A stretch of 64,000 nucleotides of DNA from 2-12-FULL-35-23 sp965196985 (GCA_965196985.1 CBDALO010000043.1:1-64000); one strand, 5' to 3'; positions 8,106 to 17,693 are shown, numbered from the stretch's first letter. Made by a program: numbers and translations. Notes: a model not told the origin generated them from the sequence alone.

Positions 8106-9757
8106 TTCCATGGCAACCATAAGGAGGGATCCTTAAAAACACTTGATTTATTTTCCTGCAAGGCAACTAAGTAATCGAGTGGGTTTTCCCCGCACAATTG
8201 AGCTGTAACAATAAGAGATAATAAGATGCTACCGATGTTAGCGCCATGCTGAGTTTTATAAAACATTGCAGCTTTTCTAATGCGAATAGGAATCTTTAGT
8301 ATCGCCTCGACAATGTTGTTATCTAGTGGCGCTCCTGGTGTCGTTAAGAATCGCCGAAGCTTTTTCCAGTGCTTTAACATATACTTCATCGCCTTACCAA
8401 GGTGACTATTTGGTTCTACCACTTTGTTAGATAATTGCTTATTGAGCCAACCATGCAGTTTAAGCATCAATGGTTTGCTATGCTTTCGATGATAAAGTAA
8501 GCGTTGATGTGGGTCCATTTGCTTTGTTTGCTCATCATTTCGATAAACCTCACCCAGGATTTGCATAACGTGCAAACAAGGCTCAGGATAATATTCAAGT
8601 AAATCACGAAACTTTCTAAAACCATGAGCTAAGCAATTGCAGATGATAGTTTGTAACTCTTTCGGCATGTTGGCTGCTAACGCATCACACATTTGAATCA
8701 CCTTCTTTTTTTCAGCCACCCTGTTTGCTAATAGTTGTGATAAGTTTTCGCCGCCGTGATGCTCGCCTGCATAAAATAGAGCAACCTGGTGAGCACCAAT
8801 AGTCTTGCTTAAAATGGCTGTTGTATACATCCCTTTTCTTGGTTTATTAAGGTCCGCCTTGTTATCAGATAGTATCGAAAGTATCTTTGCGAATGTGTCA
8901 TCATGCTGAATAATATCACCGTTCGCGCCATACTGTTCTAAAACATCAAACACACGATAGCCGATATCAGCCACCTGCTCACAAAGCTCGAACTGTGTAC
9001 TTGAGGGTAACGGAAAGCCTAGTAACTCTTGGAACTTTTCTTGACGGTAAAAAGGCACGCCAATGTAATACTTTTGCAAGCACAGCATTGCTTTAAACTT
9101 AGCGTCATACTTTGGTTGCTTCCTAACATCCGTGGGTAACTGGGCAGTGATAATAAGCCCACACAAGGCGCAGCGAAGCTTTTCCAAATGATACCGTGTT
9201 GCCGTGCCTAATGAGTTGCCAGTTATACGAATAACTACACCGGCTTTTTTAACCTTATACAGTTTCCCACCACATCCTCCAGGACAGGCATCGCCACATG
9301 CATGGTCAGCAACATGGCAATAAACATCAGTGGCATTCCGGTAATCCTGATTACCTCGCCTGCCATGACCGGATTTCCCTTTCTTATCTGATTGACTATC
9401 ACCTTTTTTATTGCCTGATGTATTATCGTCAGAGTTATTGCCAACACCCTCAATATTACTTTCAGATTCTTGGCCCTTATTCTCCTGATTCTTCTTGGGT
9501 GACTGATTACTGTTAGCTCCAAAAATAAGTTCACGTAATTGTTTAATTGTAATTTTCTGCTGTTGAAGCACCTCGGGCAACCAAAGAGCAAGGTCCAAAC
9601 AACCACCTGCAAGCTCCTTATCCTCATCACCAAGATTGGACTGATTCAAGCGAGCACGAAATTCTGCAATTTCATGCTCTGATTTAGTCGCTATATCCGG
9701 TATTTCAGTTGCGGTTGGCATAATTATTTCACGTGATGCGTAAGAAACTGTCGTCAC
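8057..9757 (-). CDS. tnpC: IS66 transposase TnpC
   Basis: A 566 residue DDE transposase, the usual length for TnpC. It has an N-terminal coiled coil ending in QLRELIFGANSNQSPKK, a Ser/Asn/Gly/Lys-rich linker, a zinc-binding block (CHVADHACGDACPGGCGG and CALCG), the core with QHDDTFAK and CNCLAHGFRKF, and the terminal block TTPGAPLDNNIVEAILKIP. It may start at the Met at 9721 (MPTATEIPD) rather than 9757. Transcribed towards tnpAB, which is unusual. Confidence 0.92.
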   Translation of the reverse strand: MTTVSYASREIIMPTATEIPDIATKSEHEIAEFRARLNQSNLGDEDKELAGGCLDLALWLPEVLQQQKITIKQLRELIFGANSNQSPKKNQENKGQESESNIEGVGNNSDDNTSGNKKGDSQSDKKGKSGHGRRGNQDYRNATDVYCHVADHACGDACPGGCGGKLYKVKKAGVVIRITGNSLGTATRYHLEKLRCALCGLIITAQLPTDVRKQPKYDAKFKAMLCLQKYYIGVPFYRQEKFQELLGFPLPSSTQFELCEQVADIGYRVFDVLEQYGANGDIIQHDDTFAKILSILSDNKADLNKPRKGMYTTAILSKTIGAHQVALFYAGEHHGGENLSQLLANRVAEKKKVIQMCDALAANMPKELQTIICNCLAHGFRKFRDLLEYYPEPCLHVMQILGEVYRNDEQTKQMDPHQRLLYHRKHSKPLMLKLHGWLNKQLSNKVVEPNSHLGKAMKYMLKHWKKLRRFLTTPGAPLDNNIVEAILKIPIRIRKAAMFYKTQHGANIGSILLSLIVTAQLCGENPLDYLVALQENKSSVFKDPSLWLPWNYQIEDKGGLVDEEAA

Positions 9758-9891
9758 AATAAAATAATTTTCTTTTCTAAGTCAATAGGTTAATGAAGAT
9801 AATGGATAATTATCAAGCCCAATAAAGTACTCGGCAACGAAAGTTTACCTTATCCAACTTATTGGTTCACACATACTTACCGCAAGCTCAC

Positions 9892-10019
9892 AAGGTGTGC
9901 ATTAAGTTAGGCACCATTACGGAGGGTGAGACCCGAATGAAGAATTCATAGGCATAAAAGACTGCGGCAATAGCCCAAATCGTCCATGCTAGAGGTGATT
10001 CTTGTTTATTGTTGTTCAT
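9892..10019 (-). pseudogene. MFS transporter, N-terminal fragment
   Basis: ATG at 10019 starts MNNNKQESPLAWTIWAIAAV then FYAYEFFIRVSPSVMVPNLM at the IS66 junction. YEFFIRVSPSVM is typical of the first helix of a group of MFS carriers common in Legionella and Coxiella relatives. The gene continues in the fragments at 6923-7155 and 5215-5390. The divergent apt gene starts 185 bases away, so the promoters face away from each other in 10020-10204. Confidence 0.85.
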
Positions 10020-10204
10020 CTAGTTAGTCACTTGCCATAAAAGGAAGGCAGATTCTACCAATTTAGTACAATTTGTAAACCAATAGAATGATAGAAATTT
10101 AATTTGATCTGTTCTTGATCGGGTTTTTGAGGGGTTTTGTTTGCTGGTAGCTGTGCTCTTGGGTAAGATGCGGTCCTGATTTTAATTACTGAAGGTGATC
10201 TGGA

Positions 10205-10261
10205 ATGGATTTAAAAAAGTTGATTCGCGATTTCCCTGATTTTCCTAAAGAAGGTATTTTG
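10205..10261 (+). pseudogene. apt: apt, 5' fragment (adenine phosphoribosyltransferase)
   Basis: MDLKKLIRDFPDFPKEGIL is the standard Apt N terminus, and the next residues FRDICPVISNP follow only after the IS at 10262-12207. The duplication GTATTTTG (10254-10261 and 12208-12215) shows simple insertion. The start is preceded by GAAGGTGATCTGGA. The enzyme converts adenine and PRPP to AMP, so purine salvage from MTA-derived adenine is cut here. Confidence 0.93.
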
Positions 10262-12207
10262 GTATCCGTTCAATATCAGCATGATTTGAAAATAATTCAA
10301 AAAGTTCTTGACAGCTTTTTCGTGCAAATTTGGAAATTTTATATTGGAATCATCGTGTGTCATAAAAGCATGATGTGCGCTCTATAACAACGCTGTATGC
10401 TCGGATTATTTTTTCATCGATCAGGTTCATGGCTTAAAAATAATTTCAGCAGTACGGCCATCTGTGTGGGGAAAATTTACCTTTTCAAACCCGTGGTATA
10501 CTCTTCCTATGAAAAAACAACCTGACAAATCAGTTTTAGCCGATCTCATTGAGAGATTTAATAATACTGTTACACCAACAGCACTAGAAACAGATTTTAG
10601 CAATGTATGTGAAAGTCAGGCTGAGAAAATCATAAAGCTAGAAGACAAGGTGCAATCGTTAAATAACGCATTAAATAAATATAAAGGTGAGCAAGGAAAG
10701 CCTAATGTTAGAAAGCAAACGCGCGCTAACAAGGACAAGGATCATTCCTCCGAGAAGGATAGAAAAGGAAATAAAACCAATAAAACTAGAAAGCCAAAAT
10801 CTAGTAAAAAAAATCTCGAAGTCTCTAATACAGTGACACTAACAATTAATCCAGATTCGTTGCCCAGCGATGCTGTGCCAAATGGCTCTAAGAAAACACT
10901 TATCCAGGATATAAAAATTGCTGCTAATAACACTCTTTTTTTGCGCCAACAATATTACTCCCCTTCTGAAAACAAACACTATACAGCACCTCTGCCAACT
11001 GGTTATGAGGGCCAGTTCGGCCCTACTATTAAAAGCTGGACAAGCTTCCTAAATACTCAAGGTGATATGACGCTAGAAAGCCTTGAGACATTTTATAAAA
11101 CCGCCAACATAGATATTAGTAAATCAACCATCCATAGCTTCACAATTAAAACACCTACGATACTTGAGCCCGAGAAGGTAGAAGTTGTGAAGGCAGGTTT
11201 ACAATCCACGAACTACCAGCACCTAGATGACACCAACGCTAGAGAGGATGGAAAAACCGTTATGTTAATGTATTGGGTAATGAGTATTATTCAGCTTACT
11301 TTACGCTGACCAGTAAAAGTCGATTAAGCGTCATTGAAATGTTAAGCAAAGACCACTTTGGGTTCACATTAAATGAGGCCGCTTTTAATTTACTGGCTAC
11401 TATGAACTTACCCCACAAGGTAATCGAAAGCTTAAAGGTATTTCACTCATCGACTATCTTAAACAGTAAGGAGCTGGAAGTTATTCTTGATAAGGTATTA
11501 GGTGATAAAAAATTTCCAAAATATAGAAAGCTGATTACTGATGCGGCAGCTATCTCAACATATAGAAAGAGTCCTTATGCGATAGAAACACTCATTACCG
11601 ATGATGCGCCACAGTTTAAGCTCATTACTGAATCACTCGCCTTGTGCTGGGTTCATGAGGGTAGGCATTATAAAAAGCTGACGCCAATTTTTAAGAAGCA
11701 CCAAGACTCTGTTGACAGCTTCTTGGATAGGTTTTGGGATTATTATCATAAGCTCATTGAATATAAAAAGAACCCAGGGCAAGATGAGATAGATAAGCTA
11801 TCCAATGAGTTTACTGAGTTATTCTCAACAATCACTGGCTACGAGAAACTAGATAAACAAATTGAGCTCACCTTAAAAAAGAAAAGGCAGCTATTGTTAG
11901 TGCTGGAAAAGCCAGAGCTTCCTCTACATAACAATCCAGCAGAGTTGATGGCTCGGAAGCAGGCTAGAATGCGCGATGTACACCTTCATACTATGAGTGA
12001 AGAAGGAACGAAAGCTAAGGATACAATGGTTACAATTACTGAGACATGTAAAAAGCTAGCAGTTAATGTCTTCGATTATATATATGACAGAATTACAAAA
12101 AACTATTCTATGCCTTCGCTAGCGGAATTAATTACCATCCGCTCATCACAGGCGCAGTAAACTAAAGAGAGCGCAGCATGAGCATCATGCTGAAATAAGA
12201 CGGATAC
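10262..12207 (+). mobile_element. 1.95 kb single-ORF IS (IS66-like transposase), copy 1
   Basis: Ends GTATCCGTTCAATATCAG and complementary right end GTATCCGTCTTATTTCAG share the terminal inverted repeat, which continues into CAGCATGAT. The 8 bp target duplication is GTATTTTG. Copy 1 is 1946 bp, one base shorter than copies 2 and 3 because one G of a G3 run is lost near 11250, which breaks its transposase. Confidence 0.95.
10509..12160 (+). pseudogene. Single-ORF IS66-like transposase, copy 1 (frameshifted)
   Basis: Homologous over its whole length to the intact genes in copies 2 and 3, but a single G is missing at about 11250 (GATGGAAAAA instead of GATGGGAAAAA) just after DDTNAREDGK, so the frame is lost in the catalytic core. 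It also has Asp for Gly in NTQGDMTLES. The downstream half stays open in another frame from 11273. It is likely inactive unless supplied in trans by the other copies. Confidence 0.92.
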
Positions 12208-12671
12208 GTATTTTGTTTCGTGATATTTGTCCTGTAATTAGCAATCCTGCTGCGCTGCGCTTTATTATTGAAGAGTTTGGGCGGCGTTTTCCAGTTGAGA
12301 CGCTTGATATGGTGGGTGGCGTAGAGGCTAGGGGGTTAGCCTTTGCCGCATTTTTAGCAGAGTATTACAACAAAGGTTTTTTTATGGTGCGCAAGCATGG
12401 CAAGCTACCTGGCCCTACCTTAAAGCAGGCCTATGAGCTGGAGTACGGTGAGGCGGTAATGGAGATACAGGCTGATGCTTTGCAGCCAGGGCAGCGTATT
12501 TTGATTGTAGCTGATCTATTGGCAACGGGTGGAACTGCAGAAGCAGCGGCTAAGCTAATTGAACAAGCTCAAAGCGAAGTTGTTGGATTGGCTTTTGTCA
12601 TTGAGCTAACAGAGCTTAAAGGGCGTAGCCGTTTAAAAGATTATCGAGTTGAAACGTTGGTGGATTATTAG
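12208..12671 (+). pseudogene. apt: apt, 3' fragment
   Basis: After the duplication the frame reads FRDICPVISNPAALRFIIEE, and later the PRPP-binding loop LIVADLLATGGTAEAAAKL. The usual signature is VDDLLATGGT, so the first Asp of the pair is Ala here, a possible sign of older decay. The frame ends in TLVDY at TAG 12669-12671, one base before mtnP. Joining both fragments gives a protein of about 171 residues, the normal Apt length. Confidence 0.93.
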
Positions 12672-12672
12672 G

Positions 12673-13473
12673 ATGAAACAACAAGCAGAAATAGCAGTTA
12701 TTGCAGGAGCGGGCGTTGGTGATGCTAGCTTACTGGAGAATGTACGGCGAGTGTCTGTTGAGACGCCTTATGGTGCTCCTTCAGATGAGGTTGTTATTGG
12801 TGAGTTTGCTGGTCGTCAGATTGCTTTTTTACCTCGCCATGGAGCAGGGCATAGTGTTGTACCGCACAAAATTAATTACCGTGCCAATATCGCTGCACTA
12901 AAGCAACTAGGTGTAAAACGTATTCTAGCTGCTTGTGCGGTAGGTAGTCTGCAGCCAGAATATCTTCCTGGCGAGTTGGTTTTTGTTGATCAATATATTG
13001 ATTGGACACATGGGCGAGTGAATAGCTTTTTTGATGAAGGTGAGGTTTTTCACGTTTCATTGGCTGAACCAGCTTGTGCTGAGCTGAGGAGCTTGGGGAT
13101 AAGCCAGGCCAAGCAGCTTGGGCTAGCTATCCATGAACAAGGAACTTACGTTTGTATTCCTGGTCCACGTTATAACACTAAAGCAGAGTCATTGATGTTT
13201 AAGGACACACTGGGTGTACATGTTATTGGAATGACTATGGCGACTGAGTGTGCTTTAGCCCGAGAAGCGGAGATTTGTTACCAACCCATTGCTTGTGTGA
13301 CAGACTATGATGCTTGGAGTGATCATGCAGTTAGTGCCAAAATGGTTCGAGAAACCATGCAGGCTAATGCTGCAAGTTTAAAAAAATTAGCTTTTGCTAT
13401 GATCCCTAAAATTCCAGCTGAGCACAGCGATGCTTGTGGTTGTTGGCATGCGCTACAGGATGCAAAGCAATAA
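12673..13473 (+). CDS. mtnP: S-methyl-5'-thioadenosine phosphorylase (MTAP/PNP class 2)
   Basis: A 266 residue phosphorylase that splits methylthioadenosine (or inosine-type nucleosides) to adenine and methylthioribose-1-phosphate. Phosphate and nucleoside motifs are visible: LPRHGAGHSVVPHKINYRAN, the GTYVCIPGPRYNTKAES block, MTMATECALAREAEICY and TDYDAW. I choose ATG 12673 with the IARD-like MKQQAEIAVIAGAG start, one base after the apt stop, over an upstream TTG. It was co-transcribed with apt, which would recycle the adenine; that step is broken now. MTAP versus hypoxanthine-type specificity cannot be fixed by eye. Confidence 0.92.
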   Translation: MKQQAEIAVIAGAGVGDASLLENVRRVSVETPYGAPSDEVVIGEFAGRQIAFLPRHGAGHSVVPHKINYRANIAALKQLGVKRILAACAVGSLQPEYLPGELVFVDQYIDWTHGRVNSFFDEGEVFHVSLAEPACAELRSLGISQAKQLGLAIHEQGTYVCIPGPRYNTKAESLMFKDTLGVHVIGMTMATECALAREAEICYQPIACVTDYDAWSDHAVSAKMVRETMQANAASLKKLAFAMIPKIPAEHSDACGCWHALQDAKQ

Positions 13474-13644
13474 TTAGTATTTTTTATAAATATAAGTAAA
13501 ACGATAAGGGCTGTTTATTATGGAATTCTGTTACGTCTATCTTTATTTAGGGGAATTGAGCTAGTTTTATCTCATAATAAACAAGGTTTTTAGTAACCTA
13601 TCAAGGTAAAATAACTTGATATAAAAACTATAGTGAAATTAGTC

Positions 13645-14189
13645 ATGCGCAGAATCATAAAAGCGATTAAAAGCCTGAGTGATTACCTGATCCTGCTGAA
13701 AAAAAATCCAGAGCTACTAAGGCCAGAGCAGTGCAGCCATTGCGGTGCAGGTGGACTATGGTGACATGGATCATATGATCGAAAACCAGATAGGAACCCA
13801 GGTAAAGGACGCTCTTTAAATCCCACCCCTGTTTTGAGATTTTATTGTCATCAATGTAAACGTACTTGTTCAACCCTACCTGAGATACTTTCTCCAAAGC
13901 GTTGGTATTGCTGGTCAGTTCAGCAGGCAGTGTTAATGAGCGTGCTCCTGGGAAAAGTATTAGCTCATCAGGTCAGGAGCAAGGTGTTAGTCGACACACC
14001 GTTGCTAGGTGGTTTCACTGGTTGGTTGACCACTTCGTTGATTACTCCTTCCATATCAAAGCACATCCGTTGTGGTTACAGCTTGGGCGACATAGTGATC
14101 CACAAGCGTTTTGGTTGGCCTGCCTTGGTGAGCATGATTTATCGAGCATCATGCTTTTTCTTAACAACACAGGAGTGAGCATCCCATAA
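13645..14189 (+). pseudogene. Zinc-ribbon/HTH protein of the transposition module, broken
   Basis: ATG 13645 starts MRRIIKAIKSLSDYLILLKK then EQCSHCGAGGLW, a TGA stop, then HGSYDRKPDRN and RFYCHQCKRTCSTLPE. Two CxxC pairs (CSHC, CHQCKRTC) form a zinc ribbon; the end (GQEQGVSRHTVARWFHWL) is helix-turn-helix like. It has one nonsense codon, probably at a former Cys or Trp, and one frameshift near 13950. Similar small zinc-ribbon proteins precede DDE integrase plus AAA ATPase pairs, as here. Family name unsure (DUF6431-like). Confidence 0.7.
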
Positions 14190-14323
14190 TTAATTAACGT
14201 GAAAAAAAGTTGAGATGGATATTTTCTGTAAACCTCACGACCCCACACAGTTTGAGCGTAGCATTCTCAACTCAAGTTGTGATTAACTCATTGCAAGTAG
14301 TTAAATCACACAGGAATTGCAAA

Positions 14324-15661
14324 ATGACCAAGCCCATTCACCCAACAGCACTGTTTCGCCTAAGTGTTTTAGGTGAGCTATGTAGCCGAAATAGTTTTGA
14401 GCATGGTGAGCTCAAGAGCATTATTAAAAGGTTGTCCCAGCAAACCTACAACATTCCAGGTAGTAAGCGTGTTCACCTCAGTGCTAAAACAATTGAGAAT
14501 TGGTATTACGCCTGGTTAAAGCAGGGTATTGATGGATTAGTTCCTAAAACTCGACGAGACAAAGGCCAGTGTCACATCAATCCAGAGCTACAAGAGTTAA
14601 TTATTTCCACTAAACAGGAAAGCCCTTCAAGATCAATTCCGACCGTGATTAAACTCTTAGAAACTCAAGGGAAGGTAGCACGAGGTGAATTATCTCACGC
14701 AACAGTTCACCGCTTATTAGTAAAACACGGCCTGTCTAAAAGAACAGTCACACCTTCTAACCAAATTGAGCGCCGCTCATTTGAGGCGCTCACAGCTTGT
14801 GATATTTGGTATGGCGATGTCATGCATGGTCCAACGATTTACGATGGCCAAAGAAGAGTTAAAAGCTATTTGGTGAGTATTTTTGATGATGCCTCAAGGT
14901 TGGTCTGTCACAGTAAATTTTGTACTGATGAGAGTGCCATTACTATTGAGCATGTGTTGAAAGAGGCATTACTCAAACGTGGGCTTCCTGTTAAGCTCAT
15001 CATTGACAACGGCCCTGCCTACCGTGCTAAAACGTTGCAAACCATTTGTGCTCGTTTGAAAATTCAATTGATTTACGGCAGGCCCTATGAACCGCAAAGC
15101 AAAGGCAAACTAGAGCGTTGGCATAGAACAGTACGCGAGCAATTCCTAGCTGAATGCAACCTGGATTCCATTCATAGTTTCAATGCGCTGAATGATCGAT
15201 TTTGGGCTTGGGTTGAGCGTGTTTATCATCAAGCCTCGCAAAGCGCCGTGCCTGACAAGATGACCCCGTTACAACGCTATCAGCAAGACCTCACTAAAAT
15301 TCAGCCGTTAGGTTGTTTGGCCGATAAGCTAGATGATTACTTCCTGCATCGCATTAAGCGCCGAGTCAGGAAGGATGGCACGGTAAGCTGGAATAATCGA
15401 CTCTTTGAAGTTCCATTTGAACCGGCTCAACAAGAGGTTTATTTAGTGGTTGATCCGCATAGTGACTCCGCCCGTCACGTCGAATCATTGGAATATCAAT
15501 ACCTTGGTGCAGTGGGAGAGCTGGACAAACATAACAACCTTTCTAGAACCCGAGCTAGACCTCAGATGCCGGAACAACCAGCAAGAAAAATCTCGCTAGT
15601 TGAGATTGTTTATAACCAAGTTAAAGAGGATTTGGATATCACTGAGGAGATACCGTCTTAA
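14324..15661 (+). CDS. Integrase-type DDE transposase (TniA/TnsB-like)
   Basis: A 445 residue transposase with an N-terminal helix-turn-helix region (LSAKTIENWYYAWLKQGIDG), a retroviral-integrase core and a C-terminal Mu-type beta barrel (NNRLFEVPFEPAQQEVYLVV). The DDE residues lie in CDIWYGDVMHGP, IIDNGPAYRAK and SKGKLERWHRTVREQF. Start at ATG 14324 after CAGGAATTGCAAA; an upstream in-frame extension to 14210 is not needed. The partner AAA ATPase at 16893 is now separated from it by an IS110 element. Together they resemble the Tn5053/Mu/IS21 logic of a transposase with an AAA target selector. Confidence 0.85.
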   Translation: MTKPIHPTALFRLSVLGELCSRNSFEHGELKSIIKRLSQQTYNIPGSKRVHLSAKTIENWYYAWLKQGIDGLVPKTRRDKGQCHINPELQELIISTKQESPSRSIPTVIKLLETQGKVARGELSHATVHRLLVKHGLSKRTVTPSNQIERRSFEALTACDIWYGDVMHGPTIYDGQRRVKSYLVSIFDDASRLVCHSKFCTDESAITIEHVLKEALLKRGLPVKLIIDNGPAYRAKTLQTICARLKIQLIYGRPYEPQSKGKLERWHRTVREQFLAECNLDSIHSFNALNDRFWAWVERVYHQASQSAVPDKMTPLQRYQQDLTKIQPLGCLADKLDDYFLHRIKRRVRKDGTVSWNNRLFEVPFEPAQQEVYLVVDPHSDSARHVESLEYQYLGAVGELDKHNNLSRTRARPQMPEQPARKISLVEIVYNQVKEDLDITEEIPS

Positions 15662-15689
15662 ACGTCAACAATAAATTGTAAAATTTTTA

Positions 15690-16640
15690 CTAGGCATCCG
15701 CTGAAAATGGCTGCTGTGTTTTTAGGATGCCATAAATCATATGCACCATTTTTCTCATAACAGCACAAATGGCTAGCTTCTTTGGCTTGCCTTTTTTGAG
15801 CAGCTTTTCATAAAATTTCTTCAAAATAGGATTATGCCTTATAGCCACTAATGCCGGCATGTAAAGCGCCTTTCGCAACCAAGCACTACCAACCTTTGAG
15901 AGCCGTGATGAATTCAATGAAGTGCCTGATTGTGACTGGCTGGGATTTAAACCAATATGAGCAGCCAATTGTTTTGCGCCAGAAAATCTTTCAATATTAT
16001 TAAAAAAAGCAGTTAGTGTTTGAGCGGTTTTATCACCAATGCCTGGGATGCTTTTAAGCAGCTCTGTGTTATTCTTCAGATCATCATCACTCGCGATCAG
16101 CTTACTAATTTCTTCCTGCAGTCGTAAAATTTCTTTTTCCATATAATCGATATGATTTTGTATAGAGCTAATAATTGTTTCTTCCGCTAGCTCCAGCCTG
16201 TTTTGTTCATTGCTGACTTGGGAGGTTAATACTTCAGATCTCTGTATCAAAGCTCTTAGAGCCTCTATATTAGCTGGCAAAGGCTGCCATAGCGTTGGAG
16301 TAAAATGATTTGAATAGTCCTTAATACTGACCGCATCGGCCTTGTCGGTCTTGTTTCGTATTAGCTGTCCTTTCATAAAAAACTTTATTCGTGCAGGATT
16401 AATTATACTGACATCACACTTCTCACTATGTAAATAAAGAGCCAATGCATTACCGTATTTACCTGTTGATTCCATGCAAAAATGAAGTGACTGATCAGAT
16501 AAAGATTGCGTCCATTCTAATAACTCAGAAAAGCCCTCAGGATTATTATTAAAATGTTTAACGTGATCTTTTCCGCTAGTGGTGATAGCAGCAACAAAAT
16601 CAGATTTTGCAATATCAATACCAACACAATTTTTTTTCAT
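15690..16640 (-). CDS. IS110-family transposase (DEDD recombinase)
   Basis: A 316 residue RNA-guided recombinase. The N-terminal RuvC-like DEDD domain shows GIDIAKSDFVAAI, FCMESTGKYGNAL and RNKTDKADAV. The C-terminal Tnp_20 domain shows SIPGIGDKTAQTL, HIGLNPSQSQSG and the Ser-rich SLNSSRLSKVGS block that carries the serine nucleophile. It splits the DDE transposase from its ATPase. IS110 elements lack clear inverted repeats, so I cannot fix the ends; they lie between about 15662-15689 and 16860-16890. No frameshift seen. Confidence 0.93.
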   Translation of the reverse strand: MKKNCVGIDIAKSDFVAAITTSGKDHVKHFNNNPEGFSELLEWTQSLSDQSLHFCMESTGKYGNALALYLHSEKCDVSIINPARIKFFMKGQLIRNKTDKADAVSIKDYSNHFTPTLWQPLPANIEALRALIQRSEVLTSQVSNEQNRLELAEETIISSIQNHIDYMEKEILRLQEEISKLIASDDDLKNNTELLKSIPGIGDKTAQTLTAFFNNIERFSGAKQLAAHIGLNPSQSQSGTSLNSSRLSKVGSAWLRKALYMPALVAIRHNPILKKFYEKLLKKGKPKKLAICAVMRKMVHMIYGILKTQQPFSADA

Positions 16641-16880
16641 TTGCTAGAGCCTCTTAAATTTTATTACACTAACAAACTTGGGAAATCATAGTTCGGATCA
16701 ACCTTGCAAATACAGGCTCACAATGGCCTAAGATACCGTTCGATCTCATGAACTTATGAGGGTGGAAGGGAGCTAAATCTCCTCAACAGGATTAAATCCT
16801 AAGGACGAACACGGCTTCACCTTCCGCCTACCCAAGCATCCTTGGGATTGTAGCAATATTGTCATATCTCTACAGTTATT
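16641..16880 (-). ncRNA. Probable IS110 bridge RNA region
   Basis: About 240 noncoding bases upstream of the IS110 gene, on its strand. It contains several short hairpins: CCCAAG/CTTGGG with a 4 base loop, AGGATTTAATCCT, GGAG/CTCC around ATTTAG, and complementary GGAAGGTG and CTTCCACC blocks. In the IS110 group the 5' noncoding end is transcribed as the bridge RNA whose two internal loops guide donor and target recognition. Position and structure fit; guide loops were not assigned. Confidence 0.55.
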
Positions 16881-16892
16881 TAAGATACAAGG

Positions 16893-17693
16893 ATGAGTAA
16901 GATGTATCTTCAACATTTTGGCTTGAAATTTGATCCATTGGGTAAATCAAACATTATTGAATTGGCGCAGTCAAAGCGACTAGAACAGCAACTTAATGGT
17001 TTGCTAGAAACACGCGGCTTAGCAGTGATTACTGGCGACTCAGGGACAGGAAAGACCACGGCGCTAAGATACTGGAGCAATAAACTCAACCCGCTGACCC
17101 ATCAAGTCATTTATCAATCAGACACTCACTTTCGGTCATTTGATGTGTACTCTCAGCTTGCCGAAAATCTAGGTTTAGAAAACTATTACCGATTCTCTAA
17201 ACTTTGGAGAGACTTGAAGCAGAGCTTGATCGCGCTCTACCATGATAAAAACGTTCAGCCTATTTGGATCCTAGACGAGGCGCATCAGCTTAGTAATGAT
17301 TTCATTCTACGATTACCTGACTTCCTTAATTTCAGTTTTGACAGCAAAGACGTCATGACGATTATCTTATGTGGACTCCCATCACTTCTAGCAACATTGC
17401 AGAGACCAGCCTATGAACCTATCAACTCTAGAATTCAGTGCTTTATTAGGTGGCATGCAATTGAAGATAGCAGGGATTTTGAGAGCATTATTCACGCTGC
17501 TTTTGAGAAGGCAGGAATGAGCAGCAGCTTATTCACTGAAACAGGTATTCGTGCAGTACACATGGCCACAAAAGGTAGGCTTCGTTATGTTGATAGGCTC
17601 ATGCGACATGCGTTGCTAATCGCCGCTAATATGAATTTAAACCATATACCGGATGATGTCATTAATCAGGCAATTCATGAGCTAAAAGGTTAA
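16893..17693 (+). CDS. AAA ATPase of the transposition module (TniB/TnsC/ExeA-like)
   Basis: A 266 residue P-loop ATPase starting MSKMYLQHFGLKFDPLGKSN (a second Met at 16902 is possible). Walker A is GDSGTGKTT near residue 50, Walker B IWILDEAHQL near residue 130, and sensor-like CGLPSLLATL follows. The FGLKFDPLG N terminus is the ExeA/MSHA-type ATPase signature, but the small size and neighbouring DDE transposase make a target-selection ATPase far more likely than a secretion role. It lost its close spacing to the transposase through the IS110 insertion. Confidence 0.85.
   Translation: MSKMYLQHFGLKFDPLGKSNIIELAQSKRLEQQLNGLLETRGLAVITGDSGTGKTTALRYWSNKLNPLTHQVIYQSDTHFRSFDVYSQLAENLGLENYYRFSKLWRDLKQSLIALYHDKNVQPIWILDEAHQLSNDFILRLPDFLNFSFDSKDVMTIILCGLPSLLATLQRPAYEPINSRIQCFIRWHAIEDSRDFESIIHAAFEKAGMSSSLFTETGIRAVHMATKGRLRYVDRLMRHALLIAANMNLNHIPDDVINQAIHELKG

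Larger units (their letters stand above)
7156..9891. mobile_element. IS66-family element 1 (2736 bp)
   Basis: Terminal inverted repeats GTGAGCTTGCGGCAAGCATG (left) and GTGAGCTTGCGGTAAGTATG (right, complement). The 8 bp target duplication AAGGTGTG is at 7148-7155 and 9892-9899, the size expected for IS66. It holds tnpA and tnpB on the plus strand and tnpC on the minus strand, so the genes converge; usual IS66 elements have all three in one direction. It lies inside the MFS gene: joining the flanks restores VPNLMHTFRVDAE. Confidence 0.95.

Noticed and set aside
16893..17693. ExeA-type secretion ATPase
   Set aside because: The N-terminal FGLKFDPLG motif fits ExeA, but the protein is too short and lies with a DDE integrase. 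A transposition ATPase is the better reading.
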